DNA of 64,000 nt from Paraburkholderia phenazinium (GTDB taxonomy: Bacteria; Pseudomonadota; Gammaproteobacteria; Burkholderiales; Burkholderiaceae), in contig NZ_FNCJ01000020.1 in NCBI RefSeq assembly GCF_900100735.1, positions 92,389 through 156,388 of the forward strand. The letters are read 5' to 3'. A model generated the notes under the pieces. The model was not told the DNA's origin, did no database searches, and saw nothing but the letters and a program-made list of their open reading frames with translations. This document shows positions 1 through 8,014 of this stretch, piece after piece (positions within the stretch are counted from its first letter, which is position 1; each line of letters begins with the position of its first letter). The position numbers and the translations under genes were made by a program.

Positions 1-149
1 CAGCCTGTGTTGATACGAAATCGGGTCTGAGTTTTATGCCCAGCCCGCCCCCTCAATCGTCAACCGAGCTCGCCGAAACAATGATGACCTGGCCTTGAGC
101 ACAGTCAACTGAGCACGTTACAGTCGCGCAATCTGTATCCGCCGCGCAA
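1..149. other. left edge, no gene identified
   Basis: This stretch lies downstream of the ABC gene that ends at 150. I see no convincing coding frame, repeat or RNA gene here. Confidence 0.4.
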
Positions 150-1925
150 CTACTCGACCTCCCCGGCCATGGCGACAAGCCGCGCATAATCGCCGTTCCT
201 GGCCACCAGATCGCTGTGCTGTCCTTCTTCGACAATCTGGCCGTTATCGATCACGAGAATGCGATCCGCAGCCCGGATGGTAGAAAGACGATGCGCGATG
301 ACGAGGACGGTACGGTCGCGGCAGATCTCGTCCATTGCAATCTGAAGCGCACGCTCGCTTTCGGCATCGAGGTTCGAAGCCGCTTCGTCCAGAATCAGAA
401 TGGGTGCGTCGCGCAAGAAGGCCCGCGCCACGGCAATACGCTGGCGCTGTCCGCCCGAAAGACGCGCGCCGCGCTCGCCACAAACGGTCGCATAGCCTTG
501 CGGCAACGCCTGGATAAATTCGTCTGCTTGCGCAAGCCGGGCCGCGTGCTCGATTTCCGCCTGGGTGGCTTCCGGCTTTCCGAGGCGGATGTTGTCAGCC
601 ACGGATTCGTTGAACAGGTAGACGTCCTGTGGCACCACGGACACCATCTTGCGCAGCGTCGCAAGCGGCAAATCGCGCAGGTCCTGGCCGCCGATGCTGA
701 TACGGCCTGCCTGGACGTCCCAGAAACGCAGCAGCAGGTTGGCGCAGGTGCTTTTCCCTGCGCCTGAGCGCCCAACCAGCGCAACCGTTTCGCCCCGGCG
801 GATCGTAAAGGTCGCGTCGCGCAGCACTGCGCTGCGTTCGCCGCCATAGCCGAAGCTCACCGCTTTGAAATCGATCGTAGCGTCCGCCGGCTCGGCGGCA
901 TGGCCGAGATCTTCGACCTTCGACGGCTGCCGCAGGATCGTCACGATACGTTCCGCTCCCGCCTTCAGCGCGCTTAGCTTGCGCGCGGTCAGCGTCACCT
1001 CCATCACCGGCATCAGCGCGCCGCCTGCAAGTGCGATCGCGAGCGGGAGTAAGCCGAGTGCCAGGCGCCCTTCTCCCAACAGCCAGATACCCACCGACGC
1101 GACGGTCAGCACGGCGAGTGCAAACAGACCATCCATTGCCGCCTGCTGCAGCCCCGCACGTGATCCATAGCGGCGCTGCGCGAGCGCGACGGCAGCGAAT
1201 CTTTCTGTCAAGCGTCGCAGGTGGGCGGCGCCGCGGCCGAAAATGGACAGCTCACGCAGCCCCTGAATGCTCTCGGTGACATCCGCATTGAGAAGCCCCA
1301 CCGCCGCAGCCAGCTTCTCGCCCTCGACATCGGCGCGTCCCGCCAGCCAAAGCGGCACAGACGCAAGCAACGGGACAAATGGCAGAAGCGCCAGCGCCAC
1401 CAGCCAGTGCACGAAAAAGAGCGCGATCAGGGCGCAGGCCGGCACGATAATCGCGCCGATGTAGTCGCCGAGCATATGTGCATAGAAATGCTCCATCAGC
1501 TCAGCGTCGGCGGTTGCGACCGACGCGAGATCGCCGGTCCGCCGCCCCAGAACATAGGCAGGGGCGGCGCGCTCCAATCCATCGTAGATACTGACTTGCA
1601 AGGTCTCGATTAGCGCAAAAGCGAAATCGTGCGATACGTCCGCTTGCCACCAGCGAGCAACGGCCGCCGCCACCACCGATAGCGCAAGCACCCAGAACCC
1701 CGGCACGAGTGCGGCGGGCGCCGCATGGGTGAGCGCGCGGCCCACGAGCCACGCGCCGGCAGCGATGCTCGTTACCGTTCCCGCCTGGGCGACCAGCCCC
1801 GACAGGATCGTCAGGAACAACAAGGTCTTGCGCGATGCTCCCAGCGTCAGCAGTGCACCGAGGCCCGAGCCGCGCTCTGCGGTTTGACTGGCCATAGCTG
1901 CCGAATCGGCTTGTACTCCGTTCAT
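150..1925 (-). CDS. ABC transporter half-molecule (TMD-NBD), second of a pair
   Basis: This is a 591-residue fused permease/ATPase of the exporter fold in the inner membrane. The membrane domain occupies roughly residues 30-320. The nucleotide-binding domain has Walker A GRSGAGKS at 385-392, the signature LSGGQ at 489-493, Walker B ending in Asp513-Glu514 and the switch His545, so the ATPase site looks active. Its ATG overlaps the TGA of the upstream partner (1922-3634) by four bases (ATGA), which implies translational coupling and a heterodimer. The layout is like CydDC or IrtAB pairs, but I cannot name the substrate. The pair diverges from the phenazine operon, so export or import of a phenazine or siderophore-like product is an inference from position only. 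Confidence 0.85.
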   Translation of the reverse strand: MNGVQADSAAMASQTAERGSGLGALLTLGASRKTLLFLTILSGLVAQAGTVTSIAAGAWLVGRALTHAAPAALVPGFWVLALSVVAAAVARWWQADVSHDFAFALIETLQVSIYDGLERAAPAYVLGRRTGDLASVATADAELMEHFYAHMLGDYIGAIIVPACALIALFFVHWLVALALLPFVPLLASVPLWLAGRADVEGEKLAAAVGLLNADVTESIQGLRELSIFGRGAAHLRRLTERFAAVALAQRRYGSRAGLQQAAMDGLFALAVLTVASVGIWLLGEGRLALGLLPLAIALAGGALMPVMEVTLTARKLSALKAGAERIVTILRQPSKVEDLGHAAEPADATIDFKAVSFGYGGERSAVLRDATFTIRRGETVALVGRSGAGKSTCANLLLRFWDVQAGRISIGGQDLRDLPLATLRKMVSVVPQDVYLFNESVADNIRLGKPEATQAEIEHAARLAQADEFIQALPQGYATVCGERGARLSGGQRQRIAVARAFLRDAPILILDEAASNLDAESERALQIAMDEICRDRTVLVIAHRLSTIRAADRILVIDNGQIVEEGQHSDLVARNGDYARLVAMAGEVE

Positions 1926-3634
1926 ACCAGTTCTCCATTGGCGTGGACCAGCCTGGAATAGAGTCCGCCGCGCTGCGCCAGATCCGCGTGGCGCCCGGCT
2001 TCTCGCACCGTGCCGTCTTCGAGGACGAGGATCGAGTCGGCATCGCGGATCGTCGACATGCGGTGAGCGATGACCACGGTGGTCCGCTGGCGCGCCTGCT
2101 CGGCCAGCGCCTGCTGAATCGCTTTCTCGCTGGCCGGATCGACGTTCGAGGTGGCTTCGTCGAGCAGCAGTATCGGCGTATCCTTCAGCAGTGCTCGCGC
2201 AATGGCGATACGCTGGCGCTGCCCGCCCGACATCTGCGCGCCGCGTTCGCCGACTTCCGTCGCATAGCCTTGCGGCAGACTTTCGATGAACGCGTCGATA
2301 TGCGCGGCCTTCGCCACTGCGCGAATCTCTTCGCTGGTCGCATCGGGCTTGGCAATGCGCAGGTTGTCTTCGATCGTGCCATGAAAGAGATACGTTTCCT
2401 GCGGCACGACGCTGATCAGGTCCCGCAGATCCCCACTCGACAGCTTCCTGATGTCGATACCGCCAACCCGAATGCTCCCCGCTTGCGGGTCGAAAAAGCG
2501 CAGCAGAAGCGCCGCGACCGTCGATTTCCCCGCACCCGATGGCCCGACGAGGGCGACGAAACCTCGCTCGGGTACCGAGAACGAAGTTGAATTCAATGCC
2601 GGCGCGTCCGAGCCGGGATACGTGAAGCTCACGCTATCGAAGACGATATCGGCACGCGCGGGCGCGGGCATCGGCGCGGCCGGTTCCTGTACCGAAGGCA
2701 CCTCCGCAAGCAGCGCCATGATCGGCGCCGCCGCGCCGCCCGCAGCCCATGCCGCATGGAGTGATTTTTCCAGGCGCTCGAGCGGGCGAAACGCCTCGCG
2801 CGCCAGGAACAGCGTCGCGAGCACGACCAAAGACCCCACCTCGCCGGCCGACGCGCGCCAGGCCACGGCGCCCACCACAATCGCGAATCCACCCAGCGAG
2901 ACAAGCGCCGTCAACCCCGTGCGCGCCAGGGTGACCGAGAGCGTTGCCATCGATTCACGACGCAACTCAGCCGCACGTTTTGCCAGGCTGTCGCGCCGGA
3001 TAGCCGAAGCGCCGAAGGCCTTGAGGGTCGCAATTCCCTGCAGGCTGTCGAGCAGGTAAGCCCCGAACTCGCCCAATGCCGCAAACACGCCGGACGATTT
3101 CGGCATGCGCCAGCGCAGCCAGAGCCTGTCGACGACCGGCAATGCAACCACGAACACGGCGAGCAGCAGCGCCGCGCGCCAATCGAAGTACGCAAGACAG
3201 AGCACCACGCCCGTGCAACTGATCAATGCGATAAAGACAGCAGGAACATAACCGCTGTAATACACCTCGAGCGCTTCTACCCCGCCGACGATCGTGCTTT
3301 GCAGATCTCCCGCCTTGCTCCGCGCGGCGAAGCCCGGGCCCAGATCGAACAGTTTTTGCAAAAGACGCTCACGCAACTGGCGCCTGACATTGCGTGCGGT
3401 TCGTTGCGCCGCAACCTCCGCTGCCCAAACGAGCGCGCAACGCACTGCAACCGCAGCGGCCGCGGCGGCAATCCAGCGGATCGTATCTATCGTGCCGCCG
3501 CCCTGATAAATCTCCGTCAACGCAAAGGCAAGGAGGACGCCTTGAAGCACATAGCCGGCACTCACGGCCACCCCCAGCGCCACGTTCGTTCTGACGCCAA
3601 GTCGACCTATCAGTTTCACTAGCTTGATTTCCAT
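1922..3634 (-). CDS. ABC transporter half-molecule (TMD-NBD), first of a pair
   Basis: This 570-residue exporter-fold ABC half-transporter has its membrane domain at about residues 10-300. The ATPase has Walker A GPSGAGKS at 364-371, the signature MSGGQ (Met in place of the usual Leu) at 468-472 and Asp492-Glu493. The start is ATG, preceded by a GGAGAGGGA ribosome site. It is the promoter-proximal gene of the two-gene operon and overlaps its partner by four bases. The ATPase domains of the two proteins are clearly related, but the membrane domains differ, as expected for a heterodimer. The substrate is unknown. The intergenic region is shared with the phenazine operon. Confidence 0.85.
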   Translation of the reverse strand: MEIKLVKLIGRLGVRTNVALGVAVSAGYVLQGVLLAFALTEIYQGGGTIDTIRWIAAAAAAVAVRCALVWAAEVAAQRTARNVRRQLRERLLQKLFDLGPGFAARSKAGDLQSTIVGGVEALEVYYSGYVPAVFIALISCTGVVLCLAYFDWRAALLLAVFVVALPVVDRLWLRWRMPKSSGVFAALGEFGAYLLDSLQGIATLKAFGASAIRRDSLAKRAAELRRESMATLSVTLARTGLTALVSLGGFAIVVGAVAWRASAGEVGSLVVLATLFLAREAFRPLERLEKSLHAAWAAGGAAAPIMALLAEVPSVQEPAAPMPAPARADIVFDSVSFTYPGSDAPALNSTSFSVPERGFVALVGPSGAGKSTVAALLLRFFDPQAGSIRVGGIDIRKLSSGDLRDLISVVPQETYLFHGTIEDNLRIAKPDATSEEIRAVAKAAHIDAFIESLPQGYATEVGERGAQMSGGQRQRIAIARALLKDTPILLLDEATSNVDPASEKAIQQALAEQARQRTTVVIAHRMSTIRDADSILVLEDGTVREAGRHADLAQRGGLYSRLVHANGELV

Positions 3635-3684
3635 TCCCTCTCCGACCGATTATGACTGGCGATGACTGACCGTAAGTCAGAACC

Positions 3685-3713
3685 AAATTAACATGTGCTC
3701 ATTTGCTTTGCAA
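3685..3713 (-). promoter_or_regulatory. predicted promoter of the ABC pair
   Basis: On the minus strand, TTGCAA (3708-3713) and TAATTT (3685-3690) are separated by 17 bases. This would start transcription near 3678, about 45 bases before the ATG at 3634. It was predicted from consensus matching only. Confidence 0.4.
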
Positions 3714-3860
3714 CAGTGAATAAGAGGTGGATCAGAAGCGCATGCGAAGGGCATTATTAGCTGGCTTTCAAGCCATGTAATTGGCGTTTAGAGAGATCCG
3801 ATTTCGCTAATAGTCGATGGTGCACGATGGGTATGTCACATCGCCTAAAACGTCGCACAC

Positions 3861-3871
3861 CTGATTATCAG
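3861..3871. promoter_or_regulatory. perfect palindrome upstream of the phenazine operon
   Basis: CTGATTATCAG is a perfect 5+1+5 palindrome about 60 bases before the first gene of the phenazine operon, inside the roughly 300-base divergent gap 3635-3932. It is a candidate operator. It shares CTGATTAT with the TetR-associated element at 20484-20517, which may be chance. No CTG-N10-CAG lux-box-like element is obvious here, and no luxR/luxI-type gene is in the window. Confidence 0.3.
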
Positions 3872-3932
3872 CTAAAGAATCCAGGCAGAATAACCAAACA
3901 TTTACCGAAGTCATCTTCAAGGAGATGAGCAG

Positions 3933-5078
3933 ATGTCAGAACATGTGGACCAGACTGTTTGCGAGCCCATTTCTCCGGAGCAGGTGCGCACAGTTGCAGA
4001 GAAGCACGCTGCGAGTGCCGAACAGAATCGCCGGATCGCTCCGGAAGTTGTCGAGGCGTTGCTTGCGCAAGGGTTCGCCCGCTATTTCGTGCCGCAGGCC
4101 TTTGGTGGCCTGAGCGGACCGTTCACCGGTTTGGCCTCGTGGCTTCGCACGGTGGGCACCGGATGCACGTCGGCCGCGTGGTGCGGGGCCATCTGCGCCG
4201 TAACGGGCCGCATGGCAGCCTACCTGCCGACGCAAAGCCAGCAGGTGATTTGGGGAAACGGGCCGGACGTCGCGATCTCCGCGTCGTTCCGATCGACCGG
4301 TAAGGTCATTCCGAGCAAGGATGGATGGGTGCTTTCGGGCGAGTGGCATTTCCTGTCCGGCATCGATTTTTCATCATGGGCCCTGCTGTGCATCGAGCCG
4401 GTTGGCGACGAACAGGCGGTTCGCTATGCTGCCGTTCCGGCGTCCTCCTATCGGATTGTCGATAATTGGCATACCTTAGGGATGCGCGGGACGGGTAGTA
4501 AATCGATTGTCCTCGATCAAGTCTTCGTGCCGGCGCATATGTCGTTCCTGAAGAGAGATCTCTGGAGCGGTCAGTCAGCCTCTGCGCAAGGGCCGCGCTA
4601 TGAAGTCTCGCCGATTGGCGCGGATCCCCACCTGTTCATGTCGTGCGCGCTCGGCGCCGCGACAGCGGGCCTGAAAACCTGGAGCGGTAACTTTCAAGCC
4701 GAGCCGCCTGCCGGCGAGCTTGCCGGCATTTTTGCGCGCTCGTCTGGCGAGCTCGACGCCGCTCAACTGCTGATCGAGCGCGGTTGCCAGACCATCGACT
4801 TAGGTGCGTTGCCCGCGGCGCTGGTGGCACGCAATGCCCGCGATGCATCGTTAGCGGCGGAGCTCGTGCTGACTGCCATCAACCGCCTGTTTCGGCTGGG
4901 CGGCAGCAATACCCATTTTTCGCACAACGCGCTGCAGCAGCGCTGGCGTGACGTACAAACGCTCACCTCACACGTGGGGCTGCGACCCGAGTTCAACTTC
5001 GCCCAGTACACCCGAACCGTCTGGTCGACACGCTTCGCAGAGAGCGCCGAGCCGGCAAGAAAGTTGGAAAGGGCTTAG
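3933..5078 (+). CDS. acyl-CoA dehydrogenase-fold flavin monooxygenase in the phenazine operon
   Basis: This 381-residue protein has the acyl-CoA dehydrogenase fold seen in two-component (group D) flavin monooxygenases such as HsaA and HpaB relatives. The N-terminal helical part, the central beta domain (around GWVLSGEWHFLSG) and the C-terminal helical bundle are recognisable. The start is the ATG 8 bases after AAGGAG (3919-3924). It is the first gene of the operon that continues with phzG. The family hydroxylates aromatic substrates using reduced flavin from a separate reductase, and none is encoded nearby. A role in tailoring the phenazine nucleus (hydroxylation or N-oxidation) is inferred from position. 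It is unlike the known tailoring enzymes PhzS (PHBH fold) and PhzM (methyltransferase). Confidence 0.75.
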   Translation: MSEHVDQTVCEPISPEQVRTVAEKHAASAEQNRRIAPEVVEALLAQGFARYFVPQAFGGLSGPFTGLASWLRTVGTGCTSAAWCGAICAVTGRMAAYLPTQSQQVIWGNGPDVAISASFRSTGKVIPSKDGWVLSGEWHFLSGIDFSSWALLCIEPVGDEQAVRYAAVPASSYRIVDNWHTLGMRGTGSKSIVLDQVFVPAHMSFLKRDLWSGQSASAQGPRYEVSPIGADPHLFMSCALGAATAGLKTWSGNFQAEPPAGELAGIFARSSGELDAAQLLIERGCQTIDLGALPAALVARNARDASLAAELVLTAINRLFRLGGSNTHFSHNALQQRWRDVQTLTSHVGLRPEFNFAQYTRTVWSTRFAESAEPARKLERA

Positions 5079-5125
5079 GCATTTTCGAAACCTGGCATCA
5101 ATTGAAACATAACGGCGTTACTCAT

Positions 5126-5728
5126 ATGCATATCACCGACGAATCAATCTTCGAAGCCCCGCCACAAGATCCGGTTCCCGTTCTCCGTTCGTGGCTTAAC
5201 CACGCAATCGAGAACAATGCGTCTGAACCCGGGGCGATGGCGTTCGCTACGGCAGGCACCAGCGGCCGGCCGTCCAACCGTATTATCCAGATCCTCGAGA
5301 TCAGGCCGGAAGGCCTCGTCTTTGCCACGCACGCGCAGAGCCCGAAGGGTAAGGACATTGCAGAAACGGGCTGGGCCTCGGGCGTGTTCTATTGGCGCGA
5401 GACCAAGCGTCAGGCGATTGTTTCCGGCATCGTCGCTCCCCTGCCCGACCGGGATTCCGACATTCTGTGGTCGTCGCGCCCGGTCGAATCGCACGCCATG
5501 TCCACGGTGAGCACCCAAAGCGCGACGCTGGAAGATGAGGAGGCGCTGCGGGCTCACGCGCTCGAAGCCCGCAAGGCAGGCGCCTTGCCCAGACCTAAGG
5601 GTTGGCTGGGCTACATATTGCGCCCGTCTGCCGTCGAGTTCTGGCAGTTCGCTCCCGATCGCCTGTACAAGCGCCTGCGCTATGAAGGCACCGAATCCGC
5701 CTGGGCCAGCCGGCGGCTTCAACCGTAA
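5126..5728 (+). CDS. phzG: PhzG, FMN-dependent oxidase of phenazine biosynthesis
   Basis: This 200-residue protein belongs to the pyridoxamine-5'-phosphate oxidase family. It has the family's central features: the GRPSNRIIQI strand, the KGKDI FMN-binding region, the WASGVFYWRETKRQ segment, and a C-terminus ending RRLQP as in Pseudomonas PhzG. PhzG oxidises the unstable tricyclic intermediates toward phenazine-1-carboxylic and phenazine-1,6-dicarboxylic acid. ATG 5126 was chosen because the family starts nearby. A TTG at 5102 would add eight residues, and neither start has a strong ribosome site. Here phzG comes early in the operon, whereas it is the last core gene in Pseudomonas. Confidence 0.9.
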   Translation: MHITDESIFEAPPQDPVPVLRSWLNHAIENNASEPGAMAFATAGTSGRPSNRIIQILEIRPEGLVFATHAQSPKGKDIAETGWASGVFYWRETKRQAIVSGIVAPLPDRDSDILWSSRPVESHAMSTVSTQSATLEDEEALRAHALEARKAGALPRPKGWLGYILRPSAVEFWQFAPDRLYKRLRYEGTESAWASRRLQP

Positions 5729-5886
5729 GGCTGGCTGTCATTCCCGTCGCGAGCCGCTTTTTGAAACCGGCTCGCGACCCTTTAAACCCATAATTTTAAC
5801 GCCCGCCATTCGCATTTCATTGGTTTTGCCTGGATCTGTAAGAAGCGAATCACGCTCAATGACGATTACCTGAGAGAGGGAAATAC

Positions 5887-7293
5887 ATGAGTTCCAGTTC
5901 ACCTTCGAAACAAGATGTCAGAAACGAAAAATGGTCGCCGGGTATTTGGCGAAATTATCCGGCTTTGCAGCAACCCCAATACCGCTCTGCCGATGGATTG
6001 AGTGCAGTGCGGGATAAGCTCGCCACCTTGCCGCCGCTTGTCACATCCAGAGAGATCTCCGAATTAAAAGCCGCCTTGGCGGACGCGCAGGAAGGACGCC
6101 GTTTCCTGCTCCATGCCGGCGACTGCGCCGAACGATTCAGCGACTGCACCACTGCACAAATCGTCAATCGCATCAAGGTGCTGCGGCAGATGGGCCTGCT
6201 GCTGGCGCACGGACTGCGCAAGCCGATCGTCAAGATCGGCCGCTTCGCCGGTCAATATGCGAAACCGAGGTCATCCGATTGGGAAGAACGCTCGGGTGCT
6301 CGACTGCCTAGCTATCGTGGCGATATCGTCAATGGCTCCACGTTCGACCATGAGGCCCGGGAACCCGAGCCGGGGCGTCTTCTCGATGCGTATGCGCACG
6401 CCGCGATGACGATGAACTACACGCGAGCCCTCGCCGCAGATGGCCTTTCCAGGTTCGACGATCCTCTCAACTGGCCGCTTGACTGGGTGGAGCGATCAAG
6501 CAAAGCCACGCACTATCTGCGCACGATCTCGGAAGTCATCGCACAGGCAGAAAACCCGGCCCAGGGCCGCGCAGCGTTTCCGTATGCGCAAGATGCCGAC
6601 CGGATCTATTCTTCGCACGAAGCGCTCCTGCTCGAATTTGAGGAGCCGGTGACACGCGAGAACGCGAATCGAGGGGGATGGTTCAACGCGTCGACCCATA
6701 TGCCGTGGATCGGCCTGCGCACCAACGACCTCGACGGCGCCCACGTCGCTTACAGCTCGGGCATCGAAAATCCAATCGGCGTGAAGGTCGGAGCGGGCAC
6801 CACGCCGGCGAGCGTCCTTCAATTGATCGAGCGCCTGAACCCCCGCCAGGAAGCTGGACGCCTCACGCTTATCACGCGCATGGGGCACAGCAAGATCGCC
6901 GCGTCACTGCCGCCGCTTTTGCAGGCGGTGCGCGTGACCGGTTACAAGGTCCTGTGGGTGCTCGATCCGATGCATGGCAACACCGAGGAATCGAGCACCG
7001 GCTTCAAGACACGGCGCTTTGAGGCGATCCACAGCGAGATCGAGCAGGCCTTCCAGATTCACGCGGCAGAGGGTGTGCCGCTTGGCGGCATTCACCTCGA
7101 GCTGACCGGGGAGCACGTCACGGAATGTGTCGGCGGTGCGTCCGGAATCCGCGAGGCGGATCTGTCGCGCGCCTATAAAACCGCAGTCGACCCAAGGCTC
7201 AACTACGAGCAGTCGCTTGAGCTTGCCATGTTGATCGGCCAAGCCGCCAACGCGAGCCGCAATACGGCGGACCTGGCGGCCGTCCCGGCCTGA
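5887..7293 (+). CDS. phzC: PhzC, class II 3-deoxy-D-arabino-heptulosonate-7-phosphate synthase
   Basis: This 468-residue class II (plant/AroA-II type) DAHP synthase condenses phosphoenolpyruvate and erythrose 4-phosphate, the first shikimate-pathway step. The class II blocks are visible: LHAGDCAER near the N-terminus, KIGRFAGQYAKPR, HMPWIGLRT, LITRMGH, LWVLDPMHGNT and GGIHLELTGEHVTEC. A dedicated class II copy inside a phenazine operon supplies chorismate precursors and usually escapes the normal feedback control. The start is ATG after GAGAGAGGGA. A gap of about 160 bases separates it from phzG, and about 95 bases lie before phzD. Confidence 0.93.
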   Translation: MSSSSPSKQDVRNEKWSPGIWRNYPALQQPQYRSADGLSAVRDKLATLPPLVTSREISELKAALADAQEGRRFLLHAGDCAERFSDCTTAQIVNRIKVLRQMGLLLAHGLRKPIVKIGRFAGQYAKPRSSDWEERSGARLPSYRGDIVNGSTFDHEAREPEPGRLLDAYAHAAMTMNYTRALAADGLSRFDDPLNWPLDWVERSSKATHYLRTISEVIAQAENPAQGRAAFPYAQDADRIYSSHEALLLEFEEPVTRENANRGGWFNASTHMPWIGLRTNDLDGAHVAYSSGIENPIGVKVGAGTTPASVLQLIERLNPRQEAGRLTLITRMGHSKIAASLPPLLQAVRVTGYKVLWVLDPMHGNTEESSTGFKTRRFEAIHSEIEQAFQIHAAEGVPLGGIHLELTGEHVTECVGGASGIREADLSRAYKTAVDPRLNYEQSLELAMLIGQAANASRNTADLAAVPA

Positions 7294-7387
7294 CGCCGAC
7301 GCCGTCGGCGAGCGGCATCCGCCACGCTGCGACGGCCTCAGCCCCAACAAAACCTAGATCCAACCTCAATCGAATCAGGAGAAAGAG

Positions 7388-8014
7388 ATGGCAGGCATTC
7401 CAATCATCGATCCGTATCACCTTCCGCAACGGTCGGACGTGTGTGCCAATATCGCCGGATGGCGCCCTGACCCCAAGCGGGCCGTCCTTCTCGTGCACGA
7501 CATGCAGCCGTTTTTCCTGCGGCCGCTGCCGGGCGACGCCCTCGCCCAGCCACTGGTGGAAAAGGTGGAAAGCCTCGTAAGCGGTGCACGCGCGCTCGGC
7601 GTGCCGATTGCCTATACCGCGCAGCCCGGTGGCATGACCGTCGAGCAACGAGGACTGCTGAAGGATTTCTGGGGCCCCGGAATGGCAGTCGATCCGGTGG
7701 ACCGAGAGATCCCCGGCGACCTGGCGCCGCGCAGCGGCGACTGGGTCTTCACCAAATGGCGCTACAGCGCTTTCTTCAAGACCGATCTGCTCAGCAAGTT
7801 CCGCGAAACCGGCCGGGATCAACTGGTGATCTGCGGCGTCTACGCGCACATCGGCATCCTGGCGACGGCGATCGAAGCGTACTCCAACGACATCGAGACC
7901 TTCATTGTGGCCGATGCCGTTGCCGACTTCACGCGAGAAAGCCATTTGATGGCCCTGAACTATGCCGCGCAAGCGTGTGCAGTCGTGGCGTTTACCGAAG
8001 AGGTGTGGCGATGA
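7388..8014 (+). CDS. phzD: PhzD, isochorismatase-type hydrolase
   Basis: This 208-residue member of the isochorismatase family hydrolyses 2-amino-2-desoxyisochorismate to trans-2,3-dihydro-3-hydroxyanthranilate and pyruvate. The catalytic Asp38 (in LLVHDMQPFF) and a lysine at 123 (in VFTKWRYSAF) match the active-site Asp and Lys of PhzD. The CGVYAHIG segment replaces the Cys-containing loop of other cysteine-hydrolase-superfamily members, as expected for isochorismatases. A GGAGAAAGAG ribosome site precedes the ATG. The stop codon overlaps the phzE start (ATGA at 8011-8014), so the two are probably translationally coupled. Confidence 0.94.
   Translation: MAGIPIIDPYHLPQRSDVCANIAGWRPDPKRAVLLVHDMQPFFLRPLPGDALAQPLVEKVESLVSGARALGVPIAYTAQPGGMTVEQRGLLKDFWGPGMAVDPVDREIPGDLAPRSGDWVFTKWRYSAFFKTDLLSKFRETGRDQLVICGVYAHIGILATAIEAYSNDIETFIVADAVADFTRESHLMALNYAAQACAVVAFTEEVWR

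Noticed and set aside
3635..3932. Quorum-sensing lux box before the phenazine operon
   Set aside because: No CTG-N10-CAG-like element stands out, and no luxI/luxR genes are in the window.
7756..8010. Extension of phzE upstream to 7756
   Set aside because: It lies wholly inside phzD. The normal PhzE N-terminus begins at ATG 8011, overlapping the phzD stop.
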